38,938 nt of DNA, taken from positions 1-38,938 of the forward strand of contig JAJZQR010000011.1 in assembly GCA_021806765.1 (NCBI GenBank), read 5' to 3'. Below are positions 7,448 through 15,139 of this stretch, in pieces (position 1 is the first letter of the stretch; every line of letters begins with the position of its first letter). Source of the stretch: Chloroflexota bacterium (lineage in GTDB: Bacteria > Chloroflexota > UBA6077). The notes under the pieces were generated by a model. The model was not told where the DNA came from and made no database searches. It worked only from the letters and a program-made list of their open reading frames with translations. Position numbers and translations under genes: made by a program.

Positions 7448-8413
7448 ATGCGTATCGTGATCCCCGACGATTTTCCTCCGGTTTACCAGGGACACACCGA
7501 GTTGGAGAGTCTGGCACCCTACGGCGAGGTGGCGCTGTACGGGACCAGGGCGGCGGACCAGCAGGAGTTGATCGAAAGGCTTCGAGGGGCTACCGCTGTG
7601 ATCAACGTTCGAGCCTACTCCCGCTTCGACGCGGAACTGCTGGCGGCGCTGCCGGAGTTGCGGACCATCGCGATCCTGGGCACCGGGACCGACAATGTCG
7701 ACCTGGAAGCGGCCACCCGGCAGGGGGTAGTGGTGACCAACACCCCTGGCGCCTCGACGGTATCGGTGGCGGAGCTGACCTTCGCCCTGATGCTGGCGGC
7801 GGCCCGCCACGTGGCTCTGGCGGACAGGGCGATCCGCACTGGCCAGTGGCGGCACGTAGAAGGGGTAGAGCTGAGAGGCAAGACCCTGGGGGTCGTCGGG
7901 CTGGGGGCCATAGGTCAGGAGGTGGCCTCCCTGGCGCGGGCCTTCGGTATGAGGGTGGTGGCCTGGAGCCTGACGCCCGACGAGGAGCGAGCGAAGCGGG
8001 TCGGAGCGACTCCGGTGGAGTGGGAGGAACTTCTCGCGGTGTCCGACGTCGTCTCCCTGCACCTGCGGGCCTCCCCCAGGACGGCGGGGATCGTCGGCGC
8101 CCGGGAGTTGGGCCTGATGAAGCCCGGGGCGATCCTGGTTAACACGGCCCGCGGTGCGCTGGTGGACGAGAAGGCGCTGGCCGAGGCCCTCACCGCGGGG
8201 CGGTTGGGGGCGGCGGGATTGGACGCCTTCGTTCACGAGCCTTTGCCCGCCGATAGCCCCCTGGTGGGGTTGGAGAACGTCGTGCTGAGTCCCCACACCG
8301 GCTGGGTCACCGCCGACGCGGCCGAGCGGCTCCGGCGGATACCCGTGGAGAACCTGATCGCCTTCTTCGAGGGTCGACCCACAAACGTCGTGAACCCCGC
8401 CGTGCTGGGGTAG
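7448..8413 (+). CDS. D-isomer-specific 2-hydroxyacid dehydrogenase family protein
   Basis: This 321-residue enzyme belongs to the phosphoglycerate/2-hydroxyacid dehydrogenase family, NAD-dependent reductases of 2-oxo acids. The Rossmann fingerprint GLGAIGQEVASLARAFG is near residue 145. The substrate-binding and catalytic Arg, Glu and His lie in NTARGALVDE and LSPHTGW. The N-terminal domain contains the characteristic ILGTGTDNVDLEAA. The start ATG 7448 follows GGAGAGG at 7436; an in-frame ATG at 7433 is possible but has no ribosome-binding site. The exact substrate (glyoxylate, hydroxypyruvate, phosphoglycerate) cannot be assigned; there is no ACT domain. Confidence 0.85.
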   Translation: MRIVIPDDFPPVYQGHTELESLAPYGEVALYGTRAADQQELIERLRGATAVINVRAYSRFDAELLAALPELRTIAILGTGTDNVDLEAATRQGVVVTNTPGASTVSVAELTFALMLAAARHVALADRAIRTGQWRHVEGVELRGKTLGVVGLGAIGQEVASLARAFGMRVVAWSLTPDEERAKRVGATPVEWEELLAVSDVVSLHLRASPRTAGIVGARELGLMKPGAILVNTARGALVDEKALAEALTAGRLGAAGLDAFVHEPLPADSPLVGLENVVLSPHTGWVTADAAERLRRIPVENLIAFFEGRPTNVVNPAVLG

Positions 8414-8433
8414 CCTCGGCAATCCCTACCATG

Positions 8434-8488
8434 GAGACACGGAGGCCACGGAGAGACCAACAGATGGCTCAGTGCCCTTCCGTGTCTC
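8434..8488. repeat. Inverted repeat in the leader of the PLP-enzyme gene
   Basis: GAGACACGGA at 8434-8443 and TCCGTGTCTC at 8479-8488 are perfect 10-bp inverted arms with a 35-nt loop. The same GACACGGAG vocabulary recurs in the tandem array at 26145 and its inverted copy at 26584, so this looks like one more member of that repeat class. It lies between the dehydrogenase stop and the next gene's ribosome-binding site. It could fold in the leader mRNA; a regulatory role is speculative. Confidence 0.5.
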
Positions 8489-8526
8489 GCTGGTTCCCCA
8501 TTCCGTTGATAGAAGGAGTTGGAGCC

Positions 8527-9486
8527 GTGGAGATACCCACTTTCCGAGACGTGTTGAAGGCCAAGCGACAGATCCGCCCCTACCTGGCTCACACGCCGCT
8601 CCACCGCTACCCGGCGCTGGACCAGTTGATCGGGGCGGAGCTGTACGTCAAGCAGGAGAACTACCAGCCGGTGGGCGCCTTCAAGGTTCGCGGGGGCATC
8701 AACCTGGTTTCCCAGCTGAGCCCGGAGGAGCGGCAGAGGGGCGTCATCGCCGTGTCCACGGGGAACCATGGCCAGTCGGTCGCCTACGCGGCCCGGCTCT
8801 TCGACATCCAGGCGCGGATCGTCGTGCCCGAGAGGGCGAACCCGGGGAAGGTGGCCGCCATGCAGGGCATGGGAGCCGAGGTGATCTTCCACGGTGCCAA
8901 CTTCGACGAGGCTCGGCTGCACTGCGAGTCCCTGGTGCGGCAGCATGGCTACCGCTACGTTCATTCAGGGGATGAGCCGCTGCTGATCGCGGGAGTGGCT
9001 ACCGAGACCCTGGAGATGCTGGAGGACGAGCCGGACCTGGAGGTGATCTTCGTCCCCATCGGGGGTGGCAGCGGCGCCGCAGGGGCCTGTCTCGTTGCCG
9101 GAGCCGTTAACCCCTCCCTCCGAGTGATCGGCGTTTCCTCCGAGGCATCTCCGGCTGCCTACCTGTCGTGGCGCCAGGGGAAGCCGGTGGAAGCCCCCAA
9201 CCGCACCATTGCCGAGGGGCTGGCCACCGGCATCGGCTTCGCCCTGCCCCAGGCGATCCTCCACGAGGGGCTGGCCGACTACCTGCTGGTGAAGGACGAG
9301 GAGATCCTGCAGGCGATAGTCTGGATGATCGAGCGGGCCCACACCCTGGCCGAGGGGGCCGGAGCGGCGGCCCTGGCCGGCGCCTATCGTCTGCGGGACG
9401 AGCTGCGGGGGAAGAAGGTCGGGGTCGTGTGCTCCGGCGGCAACGTCTCCCTGGAGCAGTTGAGGCAGGCGCTCGGGGTGGGGTGA
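8527..9486 (+). CDS. Threonine dehydratase-like PLP-dependent enzyme (fold type II)
   Basis: This is a 319-residue serine/threonine dehydratase-like enzyme. The PLP lysine is in QPVGAFKVRGG (near residue 52), the STGNHGQSVAYAA Asn loop follows, the glycine-rich phosphate loop is IGGGSGAAG, and the C-terminal CSGGNVSLEQL is typical of threonine dehydratase or serine racemase relatives. There is no ACT regulatory domain, so it is the catabolic-length form. The start GTG 8527 is supported by AAGGAG at 8513-8518. An earlier in-frame ATG at 8431 lies in the hairpin repeat and adds non-homologous sequence. Confidence 0.88.
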   Translation: MEIPTFRDVLKAKRQIRPYLAHTPLHRYPALDQLIGAELYVKQENYQPVGAFKVRGGINLVSQLSPEERQRGVIAVSTGNHGQSVAYAARLFDIQARIVVPERANPGKVAAMQGMGAEVIFHGANFDEARLHCESLVRQHGYRYVHSGDEPLLIAGVATETLEMLEDEPDLEVIFVPIGGGSGAAGACLVAGAVNPSLRVIGVSSEASPAAYLSWRQGKPVEAPNRTIAEGLATGIGFALPQAILHEGLADYLLVKDEEILQAIVWMIERAHTLAEGAGAAALAGAYRLRDELRGKKVGVVCSGGNVSLEQLRQALGVG

Positions 9487-9502
9487 GCCCCGCGGCATCT
9501 CG

Positions 9503-10435
9503 CTAGCGGTAGTGTCTGGCCAGCTCCGAGGCATACCTGACACCCAGAGAACCGGCATGCTGGGCCAGCCACTCGCTCAGACGAGTCGTTCCGGTTGGGG
9601 GGCCGCTGGAGACCAGGAGACCGGCCATCAGCCCGTCGATTTCGTCTCGGGTCAGCACCACATCCTTGACCAGGTAGCCGATCAGTTCGGACAGGGCGAG
9701 CACCAGGCCCGGCGGCAGGTGAACGAGGAGCGCTCGACTGCCAACGATGGCCGCGATGAGTCGCACCAGATCGATGTAGCTGTAGACCTCGGGGCCGGCG
9801 GCATCGATGATCTCGTTGGCGTCGCCGCCGGCCGCACGGGTGGCTATGTCCGCCACGTCCTCCACGTACACAGGTTGAAGCCGGTAGTCACCTGATCCTG
9901 GAATGGTGAAGAGCGGAAATCGCCGGAGAAGCCAGGCGATGTTGTTGATGAGAATGCCCTCGGCTCCGAAGATCACGGTGGGTCTTATGATGGTGTACGA
10001 CATGCCGGAGTTCATCACGATCTCCTCCACGATCCCCTTCCCTCGGAAGTAGGGTAGGGGCGAATCCACGGAAGCGTTCGTGATGCTGATGTGCACGACC
10101 CGTCGCACGCCGGCTTCCCTGGCAGCCCGGATGAGGGTCCTCGTGTTGTCGATGGCCGACTGATAGGTGGTTCGGCCGTAGGAAAAGCGAACCCAGTAGG
10201 TATTGAACAGAACCGATGCTCCCTGCATTGCCCTCGTCAACGCCTCGGGGCTGTCGAAGCTGAAGGGGGCAACGCTCACTCGGTCGCCGAAGGGGTTCTC
10301 GCGACCCGGATGCCCGGTGAGGGTCAAGACGTCTCTTCCCCGGTCGAGGAGGCGACGGGTGATGTACTTGCCCGTGAAGCCAAAGGCTCCGGTAACGACG
10401 TTCAGTTCTCGAGGGTTCGTGCGCCAATCCCTCAT
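9503..10435 (-). CDS. NAD(P)-binding NmrA/NDUFA9-like atypical SDR
   Basis: This 310-residue protein has an N-terminal Rossmann motif TGAFGFTGKYITRRLL, the arrangement of atypical SDRs (NmrA, complex-I NDUFA9-like or epimerase-like). TYWVRFSYGRTTY, VVHISITNAS and IIRPTVIFGAEGIL occupy the positions of the family's conserved strands. It is probably a reductase or an NAD(P)-sensing protein; the substrate is unknown. The ATG at 10435 overlaps the stop of the CGNR regulator as ATGA, so the two are translationally coupled and the regulator may control it. A longer open frame upstream belongs to another frame of the regulator. Confidence 0.8.
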   Translation of the reverse strand: MRDWRTNPRELNVVTGAFGFTGKYITRRLLDRGRDVLTLTGHPGRENPFGDRVSVAPFSFDSPEALTRAMQGASVLFNTYWVRFSYGRTTYQSAIDNTRTLIRAAREAGVRRVVHISITNASVDSPLPYFRGKGIVEEIVMNSGMSYTIIRPTVIFGAEGILINNIAWLLRRFPLFTIPGSGDYRLQPVYVEDVADIATRAAGGDANEIIDAAGPEVYSYIDLVRLIAAIVGSRALLVHLPPGLVLALSELIGYLVKDVVLTRDEIDGLMAGLLVSSGPPTGTTRLSEWLAQHAGSLGVRYASELARHYR

Positions 10436-11055
10436 GGGGCCCGCGTCCCGGCTCGGATCCGAGCGTAGTGCCTGCGGGCCTTGGCCCGGTTGCCGCAGCT
10501 CTTCATGTCGCACCAGCGGCGGCTCTGGTTCTTGCTGGTATCCAGGAACAGCCAGCCACAGGGGTAGCCGGCACATTTCCGCACCCGGCTCCGCTCGTCT
10601 GAGGTCAACAGTTCCCCCGCCGACCGGGCCACCAACCAGAGCATCCGGTCCAGTTCGTCCCCCTCGGCCGCCCATTTCCAGCCGTAACCCTTCTCCGATG
10701 GGGTAACCCGCAGCCTGCTCAGTGCAGGCGACAGGGCCGCGTTCAGTGCCTCGAGATCGAGCTCCGCGACCGGCGTCCCCTCAGCGACGGCGGAGAAGAT
10801 GCGAAAGATCGTTTCCCGCAGGGCGATGGCCTGCTCTAAAGTCGAGGCCGCCTCTTCGGGGCGTCGCTCCGCCTCATCCAGCAGTTGCCGTACCTGGCGC
10901 TCTGTCAAGATGTGCGCCTCACGGCTCCATGAGACCAGGTTGGTGTAGCTGCCGAGCTTCTCCTCGGGATCGTCGCTATCGTGCCAGTCCGCGGTATTGG
11001 CGAAGTCGAGGCAGAGCCGGCTGCTCGTCCAGTCCAGGCTTTCCTGCTCAGCCAC
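10432..11055 (-). CDS. CGNR zinc-finger transcriptional regulator (ABATE domain)
   Basis: This 207-residue protein has an N-terminal ABATE-type domain (RLCLDFANTADW, LRETIFRIFSAVAEG) and a C-terminal CGNR zinc finger. The finger shows CAGYPCGWLFLD, then RRWCDMKSCGNRAKARRHY, with the four cysteines and the CGNR signature. Proteins of this type are putative stress-linked transcription regulators. The start GTG 11055 lies behind GAGGAGG; a TTG at 11085 opens the frame but lacks a ribosome-binding site. It overlaps the NmrA-like gene downstream and faces the GNAT gene across 222 bp containing a palindrome and a consensus promoter. Confidence 0.85.
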   Translation of the reverse strand: MAEQESLDWTSSRLCLDFANTADWHDSDDPEEKLGSYTNLVSWSREAHILTERQVRQLLDEAERRPEEAASTLEQAIALRETIFRIFSAVAEGTPVAELDLEALNAALSPALSRLRVTPSEKGYGWKWAAEGDELDRMLWLVARSAGELLTSDERSRVRKCAGYPCGWLFLDTSKNQSRRWCDMKSCGNRAKARRHYARIRAGTRAP

Positions 11056-11092
11056 GCTGCCCTCCTCGTTCAATCTAACTACCAAAAACGGC

Positions 11093-11121
11093 TTGACAGG
11101 TTGTACTGCCCTGCCTATACT
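11093..11121 (+). promoter_or_regulatory. Consensus sigma70-type promoter for the GNAT gene
   Basis: TTGACA at 11093-11098 and TATACT at 11116-11121 are separated by exactly 17 bp, a near-perfect housekeeping promoter pointing at the acetyltransferase gene. Transcription would begin near 11128, giving a leader of about 150 nt. It is the best promoter match seen in the window. Confidence 0.7.
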
Positions 11122-11147
11122 CTAACCGGTTTCAATGGTATAGCAGG
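11110..11147. promoter_or_regulatory. Nested palindrome, candidate operator of the CGNR/GNAT divergon
   Basis: Arms CCTGCCTATAC and GGTATAGCAGG form an inverted repeat with one-base offset, centred on the 8-bp palindrome AACCGGTT. The element covers the -10 box and probable transcription start of the + strand promoter and lies upstream of the divergent CGNR gene, so a protein bound here could control both. That the CGNR protein binds it is inference. Confidence 0.45.
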
Positions 11148-11277
11148 TTATGTGAGGCGTCAAGGGTCGGCCGCCACCGGCTGGCAACTCAATGAAAGAT
11201 CGTGGTGGCATGGCTGTGTTGCCCTCAGTGGCTCCACTTCGGCGAGGGCTCGCAGCCGGTCGAGAGAGGAGGAGTCC

Positions 11278-11859
11278 GTGGCTGCTGAAGAGCAAGCGCA
11301 CCTCGAGCTGACCTTTCATCCCGCGACCCCTGAACGGTGGTCCGACTTGGAGAGGCTCTTCGGGGAACGGGGCGCCTGCGCTGGTTGCTGGTGCATGTGG
11401 TGGCGGCTGAAGCGCTCTCAGTGGGATGCCCAGAGGGGCGATGGAAATCGGGCCGCGCTGAAGGCGTTAATGGAATCGGGCGAGGTCCCGGGGATCCTGT
11501 CCTACGCGGGAGCAGAGCCCGTAGGCTGGTGCTCCGTGGCTCCTCGGGAGAGCTTCCCTGCCCTGGAGCGGTCCCGCAGCCTCAAGCGCGTCGACCAGGA
11601 GCCCGTTTGGTCCATCGTCTGCTTCTTCGTGGCCAGGCAGTTTCGCCGGCAGGGCCTCACGGTGAGGCTGCTGGAGGCTGCGCTGGAATACGTCCGCAGC
11701 CAGGGCGGAAGGATCGTCGAGGGTTATCCCACCCGGCCGTCGAAACCCAGCGCCGATGCCTGGCTCTACATGGGGCTTTCCTCAGCCTTCCTCAGGGCGG
11801 GCTTCAGCGAGGTCACTCGCCCCTCTACGACGCGCTCCATCATGAGGTGCAGGCTCTAG
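11278..11859 (+). CDS. GNAT-family N-acetyltransferase
   Basis: This is a 193-residue GNAT acetyltransferase. After a short N-terminus it has the Cys-rich ACAGCWCMWWR stretch seen in one branch of uncharacterised acetyltransferases. The acetyl-CoA-binding core FFVARQFRRQGLTVRLLEAALEY matches the family's R/Q-x-x-G-x-G/A loop, with RRQGLT in place of the usual sequence. The start GTG 11278 is set by the strong AGAGGAGGAG immediately upstream; the longer open frame is not protein-like. It is transcribed divergently from the CGNR regulator. The acceptor substrate is unknown. Confidence 0.82.
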   Translation: MAAEEQAHLELTFHPATPERWSDLERLFGERGACAGCWCMWWRLKRSQWDAQRGDGNRAALKALMESGEVPGILSYAGAEPVGWCSVAPRESFPALERSRSLKRVDQEPVWSIVCFFVARQFRRQGLTVRLLEAALEYVRSQGGRIVEGYPTRPSKPSADAWLYMGLSSAFLRAGFSEVTRPSTTRSIMRCRL

Positions 11860-11975
11860 ACCCAATCTGAGTGATCGGTTGGTGCCGAACGATCCATCGT
11901 CGCTTATACTGGGCCGGACGATGGAGTGCTTCATCCCTGAGTTGTGCGAGAGGAAGTGGACAGGAGGGGGAACTG

Positions 11976-13052
11976 ATGATCGAACGGCTGGAAACTGCCT
12001 ATTACCGTTTGCCCCTGGAGGCCTCGGGCGATGCGGGGCATGGCGCCATCAACTCGGAGGAGTTGATCACCCTGAAGCTGTACGCCGCCGGCCTGGTGGG
12101 CCACGGCTACGCCTACACTATCGGCCGAGGGGGGCGGGCCATCCAGGCCCTGATCGATCACGACCTGGCGCCGCTGGTGGTGGGCCGGTCTCCCGAGGCG
12201 GTGGAAGATCTCTGGGAGATGATGGGACAGAGACTGCTCTACGTGGGCAGGGGAGGCGTCGTCAGCTTCGCCGTCGCCGCCGTGGACATCGCTCTCTGGG
12301 ATCTTCGGGGCCAGCGGGAGGGTAAACCGCTTTACGCCCTGGCCGGAGGGACCGCCCGAGAGATCCCAGCCTACGGCAGCGGTGTGGATCTGCCCAAGCC
12401 GCTGGATCAGCTTCTCAGCCAGGTAGAGGGTTTTCTCCAGAGGGGATTCCCCGGGGTCAAGGTCAAGGTGGGCCGTCCCGACCCGCGGGAGGACGAGGAA
12501 CGGGTAGCCGCGGTGCGGCGGCTGATCGGCGACGGAGTGGATCTGATGGTGGACGCCAACATGTCCTGGACGGCAGAGGAGGCCCTGGAGAGGGGGAGGC
12601 GGCTTGAGGCCTACAACCCCTTCTGGTTGGAGGAACCCGCCATCCCGGAGGACGTACCCGGTCACGCCCGACTCGCCCGCTCCCTGAAGACGCCCATCGC
12701 CGTGGGCGAAAGTCTCCACTCGGTCCACGAGTTCCGCCGCTACGTGTATGAACGGGCTGCCGGTGTGTTGCAGATCGATCCCGTCACCAACGGCGGCATC
12801 ACCGCCTCCCTGAAAGCGCTGGCGCTGGCCGATGCCGCCGGACTCAAGACCAGCAGCCACTACACCGACGAGCTGTCCGTCCACCTGCTGTGCGCCAGCC
12901 TCCAGCCGGTGTACCTGGAGAAGCACGCCTTCGCCCTGGACCCATACCTCCAGACCCCGCAGCGGGTCGTGAACGGCCGCGTCCGCCCTACGGAGACGCC
13001 CGGTACGGGGCTCCGCTTCGACGAGAAGGCGCTGGCGCCGTACAGGGGGTAG
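11976..13052 (+). CDS. Mandelate racemase/muconate lactonizing enzyme family protein
   Basis: This 358-residue enolase-superfamily protein abstracts a proton alpha to a carboxylate in a Mg-dependent reaction. The KxK base motif is in GVKVKVGRP. The three metal ligands lie in MVDANMSW (Asp), WLEEP (Glu) and VGESLHS (Glu). A His on the opposite face (TSSHYTDE) resembles the mandelate-racemase subgroup. The ATG at 11976 follows AGGAGGGGG; the upstream open frame from 11871 is not homologous. The substrate (a sugar acid or similar) cannot be told. Its neighbours treZ and the debranching enzyme are carbohydrate enzymes, but the 60-bp gap does not prove an operon. Confidence 0.87.
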   Translation: MIERLETAYYRLPLEASGDAGHGAINSEELITLKLYAAGLVGHGYAYTIGRGGRAIQALIDHDLAPLVVGRSPEAVEDLWEMMGQRLLYVGRGGVVSFAVAAVDIALWDLRGQREGKPLYALAGGTAREIPAYGSGVDLPKPLDQLLSQVEGFLQRGFPGVKVKVGRPDPREDEERVAAVRRLIGDGVDLMVDANMSWTAEEALERGRRLEAYNPFWLEEPAIPEDVPGHARLARSLKTPIAVGESLHSVHEFRRYVYERAAGVLQIDPVTNGGITASLKALALADAAGLKTSSHYTDELSVHLLCASLQPVYLEKHAFALDPYLQTPQRVVNGRVRPTETPGTGLRFDEKALAPYRG

Positions 13053-13111
13053 TGCGGTCCCCATCCTGCAATCTCTCCTCCTGTGCCTGATCGGGGAGGT
13101 GAAGTCGAGCC

Positions 13112-15028
13112 ATGCAGGGGACGAAGGTGCGGCGGCTGCCGGTGGGGGCGGAGTCGCAGTCGGGAGGGGGAGCCCACTTCCGGGTGTGGGCGCCCCGGCG
13201 GAAACGGGTTCAGGTGGTGCTGGAGGGCATCCCGGGCGGACCTCGATCATTCGATCTGAAGCCCGAGGGGAACGGCTACTTCTCGGGAGAGGTCTCCGAG
13301 GCCGGCACGGGAACCCTCTATCGCTACCGCTTGGACGGGGAAGACCAGCTCTACCCTGATCCTGCCTCCCGCTTTCAGCCCGAGGGCCCTCACGGCCCCT
13401 CCCAGGTGGTGGACCCTGCCCGATTCCGTTGGAGCGATGAGGGCTGGTCCGGCGTGGGTCTCGAGGGCCAGGTGATCTACGAGATGCACGTGGGGACCTT
13501 CACGGCCGAGTCGACCTGGGAGGCAGCGAGCCGGGAGTTGCCTGAGCTGGCTGCCCTGGGCGTCACGGTGGTGGAGGTGATGCCCGTGGCCGAGTTCCCT
13601 GGCCGCTTCGGCTGGGGCTACGACGGCGTCGACCTCTTCGCCCCTACCCGCCTGTACGGCGAGCCCGACGACTTTCGTCGCTTCGTCGATTCGGCCCACG
13701 GTGCCGGCCTCGGGGTGATCCTGGACGTGGTCTACAACCACCTCGGCCCGGATGGGAACTATCTCCCCCAGTTCTCCCGGGACTACTTCACCGACCGCTA
13801 CAGCAACGAGTGGGGTGAGGCTCTCAACTTCGATGGTCCGGAGTCGGGGCCGGTGCGGGAGTTCTTCGCGTCCAACGCCGGCTACTGGATCGAGGAGTTC
13901 CACCTGGATGGGTTGCGCCTGGATGCCACCCAGACCATCCACGATGGCTCGCCCGAACACATCCTGACTGCCATAGGCCGGAGCGCCCACCAGGCGGCCA
14001 GAGGCCGCTCGGTCCTGCTGGTGGCGGAGAACGAGTCGCAGGAGGTGAGGCTGGTGCGTCCCCTGGAAGGGGGTGGATGCGGTCTGGACGCCCTCTGGAA
14101 CGATGACTTCCATCACAGCGCTACGGTGGCCTTGACCGGGCGGAACGAGGCCTACTACATGGACTACCTGGGCACCCCTCAGGAGTTGGTCTCGGCGGTC
14201 AAGTACGGCTACCTTTACCAGGGCCAGCGTTACCGATGGCAGAAGAAGTGCCGGGGCAGCCCCGCTTTCGGCCTGAGCCCGGCAAGGTTCGTTCTCTACA
14301 CTCAGAACCACGACCAGATCGCCAACTCGGCTGCCGGTCTTCGGACCCACCAGTTGACCTGCCCCGGCCGGCACCGTGCCATGACCGCATTGCTGCTGCT
14401 GGCGCCGGGGACCCCCATGCTGTTCCAGGGGCAGGAGTTCTCCGCCTCCACCCCCTTTCTCTACTTTGCCGACCAACCGCCGGAGCTGGCTGGACTGGTG
14501 CGGCGGGGGAGGGCGGAGTTCGTGGCCCAGTTCCCCAGCGTGGCCGATCCCGAGGTCCAGGCTCGTCTGGCCGATCCCGCCGACCCGGAGAGCTGGCGGC
14601 GCTCCCAACTGGATCTGTCGGAGCGGGAGAGCCACGCCGAGGCCTACCGACTGCACCGGGATCTCATAAGGATGAGGCGGGAGGATCCCGTCTTCTCGCG
14701 GCAAGAGGCCGGCCGGCTGGACGGCGCGGTGTTGGGGCCCGAGGCCTTCCTCTTGCGGTTCTTCGGGGAGGATGGGGAAGACAGGTTGCTGCTGGTCAAT
14801 CTGGGGCGCGACCTGCCTCTGGACCCGGCTCCCGAGCCCCTGCTGGCGCCGCCCGAGGGCAGGGAGTGGGAAGTGCTGTGGTCCAGCGAGGATCCCAGGT
14901 ACGGAGGGCTCGGCACGCCGCCGTTGTGGCCCGAGGGGATCTGCTGGATCCCGGGTCACGCGGCCCTCGTGCTCAAGCCGTCAGCCATCAGCAGTCAGCA
15001 GTCAGCCCAGGGAGTGGAACAGCGGTGA
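13112..15028 (+). CDS. treZ: Malto-oligosyltrehalose trehalohydrolase
   Basis: This 638-residue GH13 enzyme hydrolyses trehalose from the reducing end of maltooligosyltrehalose (TreY-TreZ pathway). An N-terminal CBM48-like domain (FRVWAPRRKRVQVVLEG) precedes the TIM barrel, with VIYEMHVGTFT, GWGYDGVDLFAPT and DVVYNHLGPDGNY. The catalytic Asp is in DGLRLDAT, the Glu in LLVAENES and the third Asp in YTQNHDQIAN. GGGGAGGTGA at 13093 supports the ATG. The last residues (about PSAISSQQSAQG) are read from a CAGCAGTCAGC-type repeat, so the tail is repeat-derived. No TreY gene is in the window. Confidence 0.9.
   Translation: MQGTKVRRLPVGAESQSGGGAHFRVWAPRRKRVQVVLEGIPGGPRSFDLKPEGNGYFSGEVSEAGTGTLYRYRLDGEDQLYPDPASRFQPEGPHGPSQVVDPARFRWSDEGWSGVGLEGQVIYEMHVGTFTAESTWEAASRELPELAALGVTVVEVMPVAEFPGRFGWGYDGVDLFAPTRLYGEPDDFRRFVDSAHGAGLGVILDVVYNHLGPDGNYLPQFSRDYFTDRYSNEWGEALNFDGPESGPVREFFASNAGYWIEEFHLDGLRLDATQTIHDGSPEHILTAIGRSAHQAARGRSVLLVAENESQEVRLVRPLEGGGCGLDALWNDDFHHSATVALTGRNEAYYMDYLGTPQELVSAVKYGYLYQGQRYRWQKKCRGSPAFGLSPARFVLYTQNHDQIANSAAGLRTHQLTCPGRHRAMTALLLLAPGTPMLFQGQEFSASTPFLYFADQPPELAGLVRRGRAEFVAQFPSVADPEVQARLADPADPESWRRSQLDLSERESHAEAYRLHRDLIRMRREDPVFSRQEAGRLDGAVLGPEAFLLRFFGEDGEDRLLLVNLGRDLPLDPAPEPLLAPPEGREWEVLWSSEDPRYGGLGTPPLWPEGICWIPGHAALVLKPSAISSQQSAQGVEQR
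14983..15009. repeat. CAGTCAGC repeat arm forming the treZ 3' end
   Basis: The sequence CAGCCATCAGCAGTCAGCAG and the following GTCAGC form a simple 7-9-bp iterated repeat. It is in frame with treZ and supplies its C-terminal Ser/Gln-rich residues. It resembles one arm of the long palindromic repeats elsewhere in the window (R1, R8), but no second arm is seen. Confidence 0.5.
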
Positions 15029-15093
15029 GTTCACGAGGAGCAGGGCAGCGGCTTGTCCCCTGCCGCCCGTTCGGGGATGTGGAGAACGAAGCG

Positions 15094-15117
15094 GTAGGGC
15101 AGGGCGCCCAGCCCTAC
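15094..15117. repeat. GTAGGGC palindrome between treZ and the debranching gene
   Basis: GTAGGGC and GCCCTAC flank the inner palindrome GGGCGCCC, giving a 24-bp near-perfect hairpin with two A/A mismatches. It resembles the R2 family (GTAGGGGCC...GGCCC) and is the only notable element in the 111-bp gap. Confidence 0.55.
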
Positions 15118-15139
15118 ATTCGGGAGTCCAGGGTGTCTC

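Noticed and set aside
7025..8422. 465-codon - strand frame opposite the hydroxyacid dehydrogenase
   Set aside because: Antisense shadow of two well-supported + strand genes.
11882..11910. TATACT at 11905 as a promoter for the enolase-superfamily gene
   Set aside because: The -10 is good but no -35 hexamer exists at 16-18 bp; kept only as a note.
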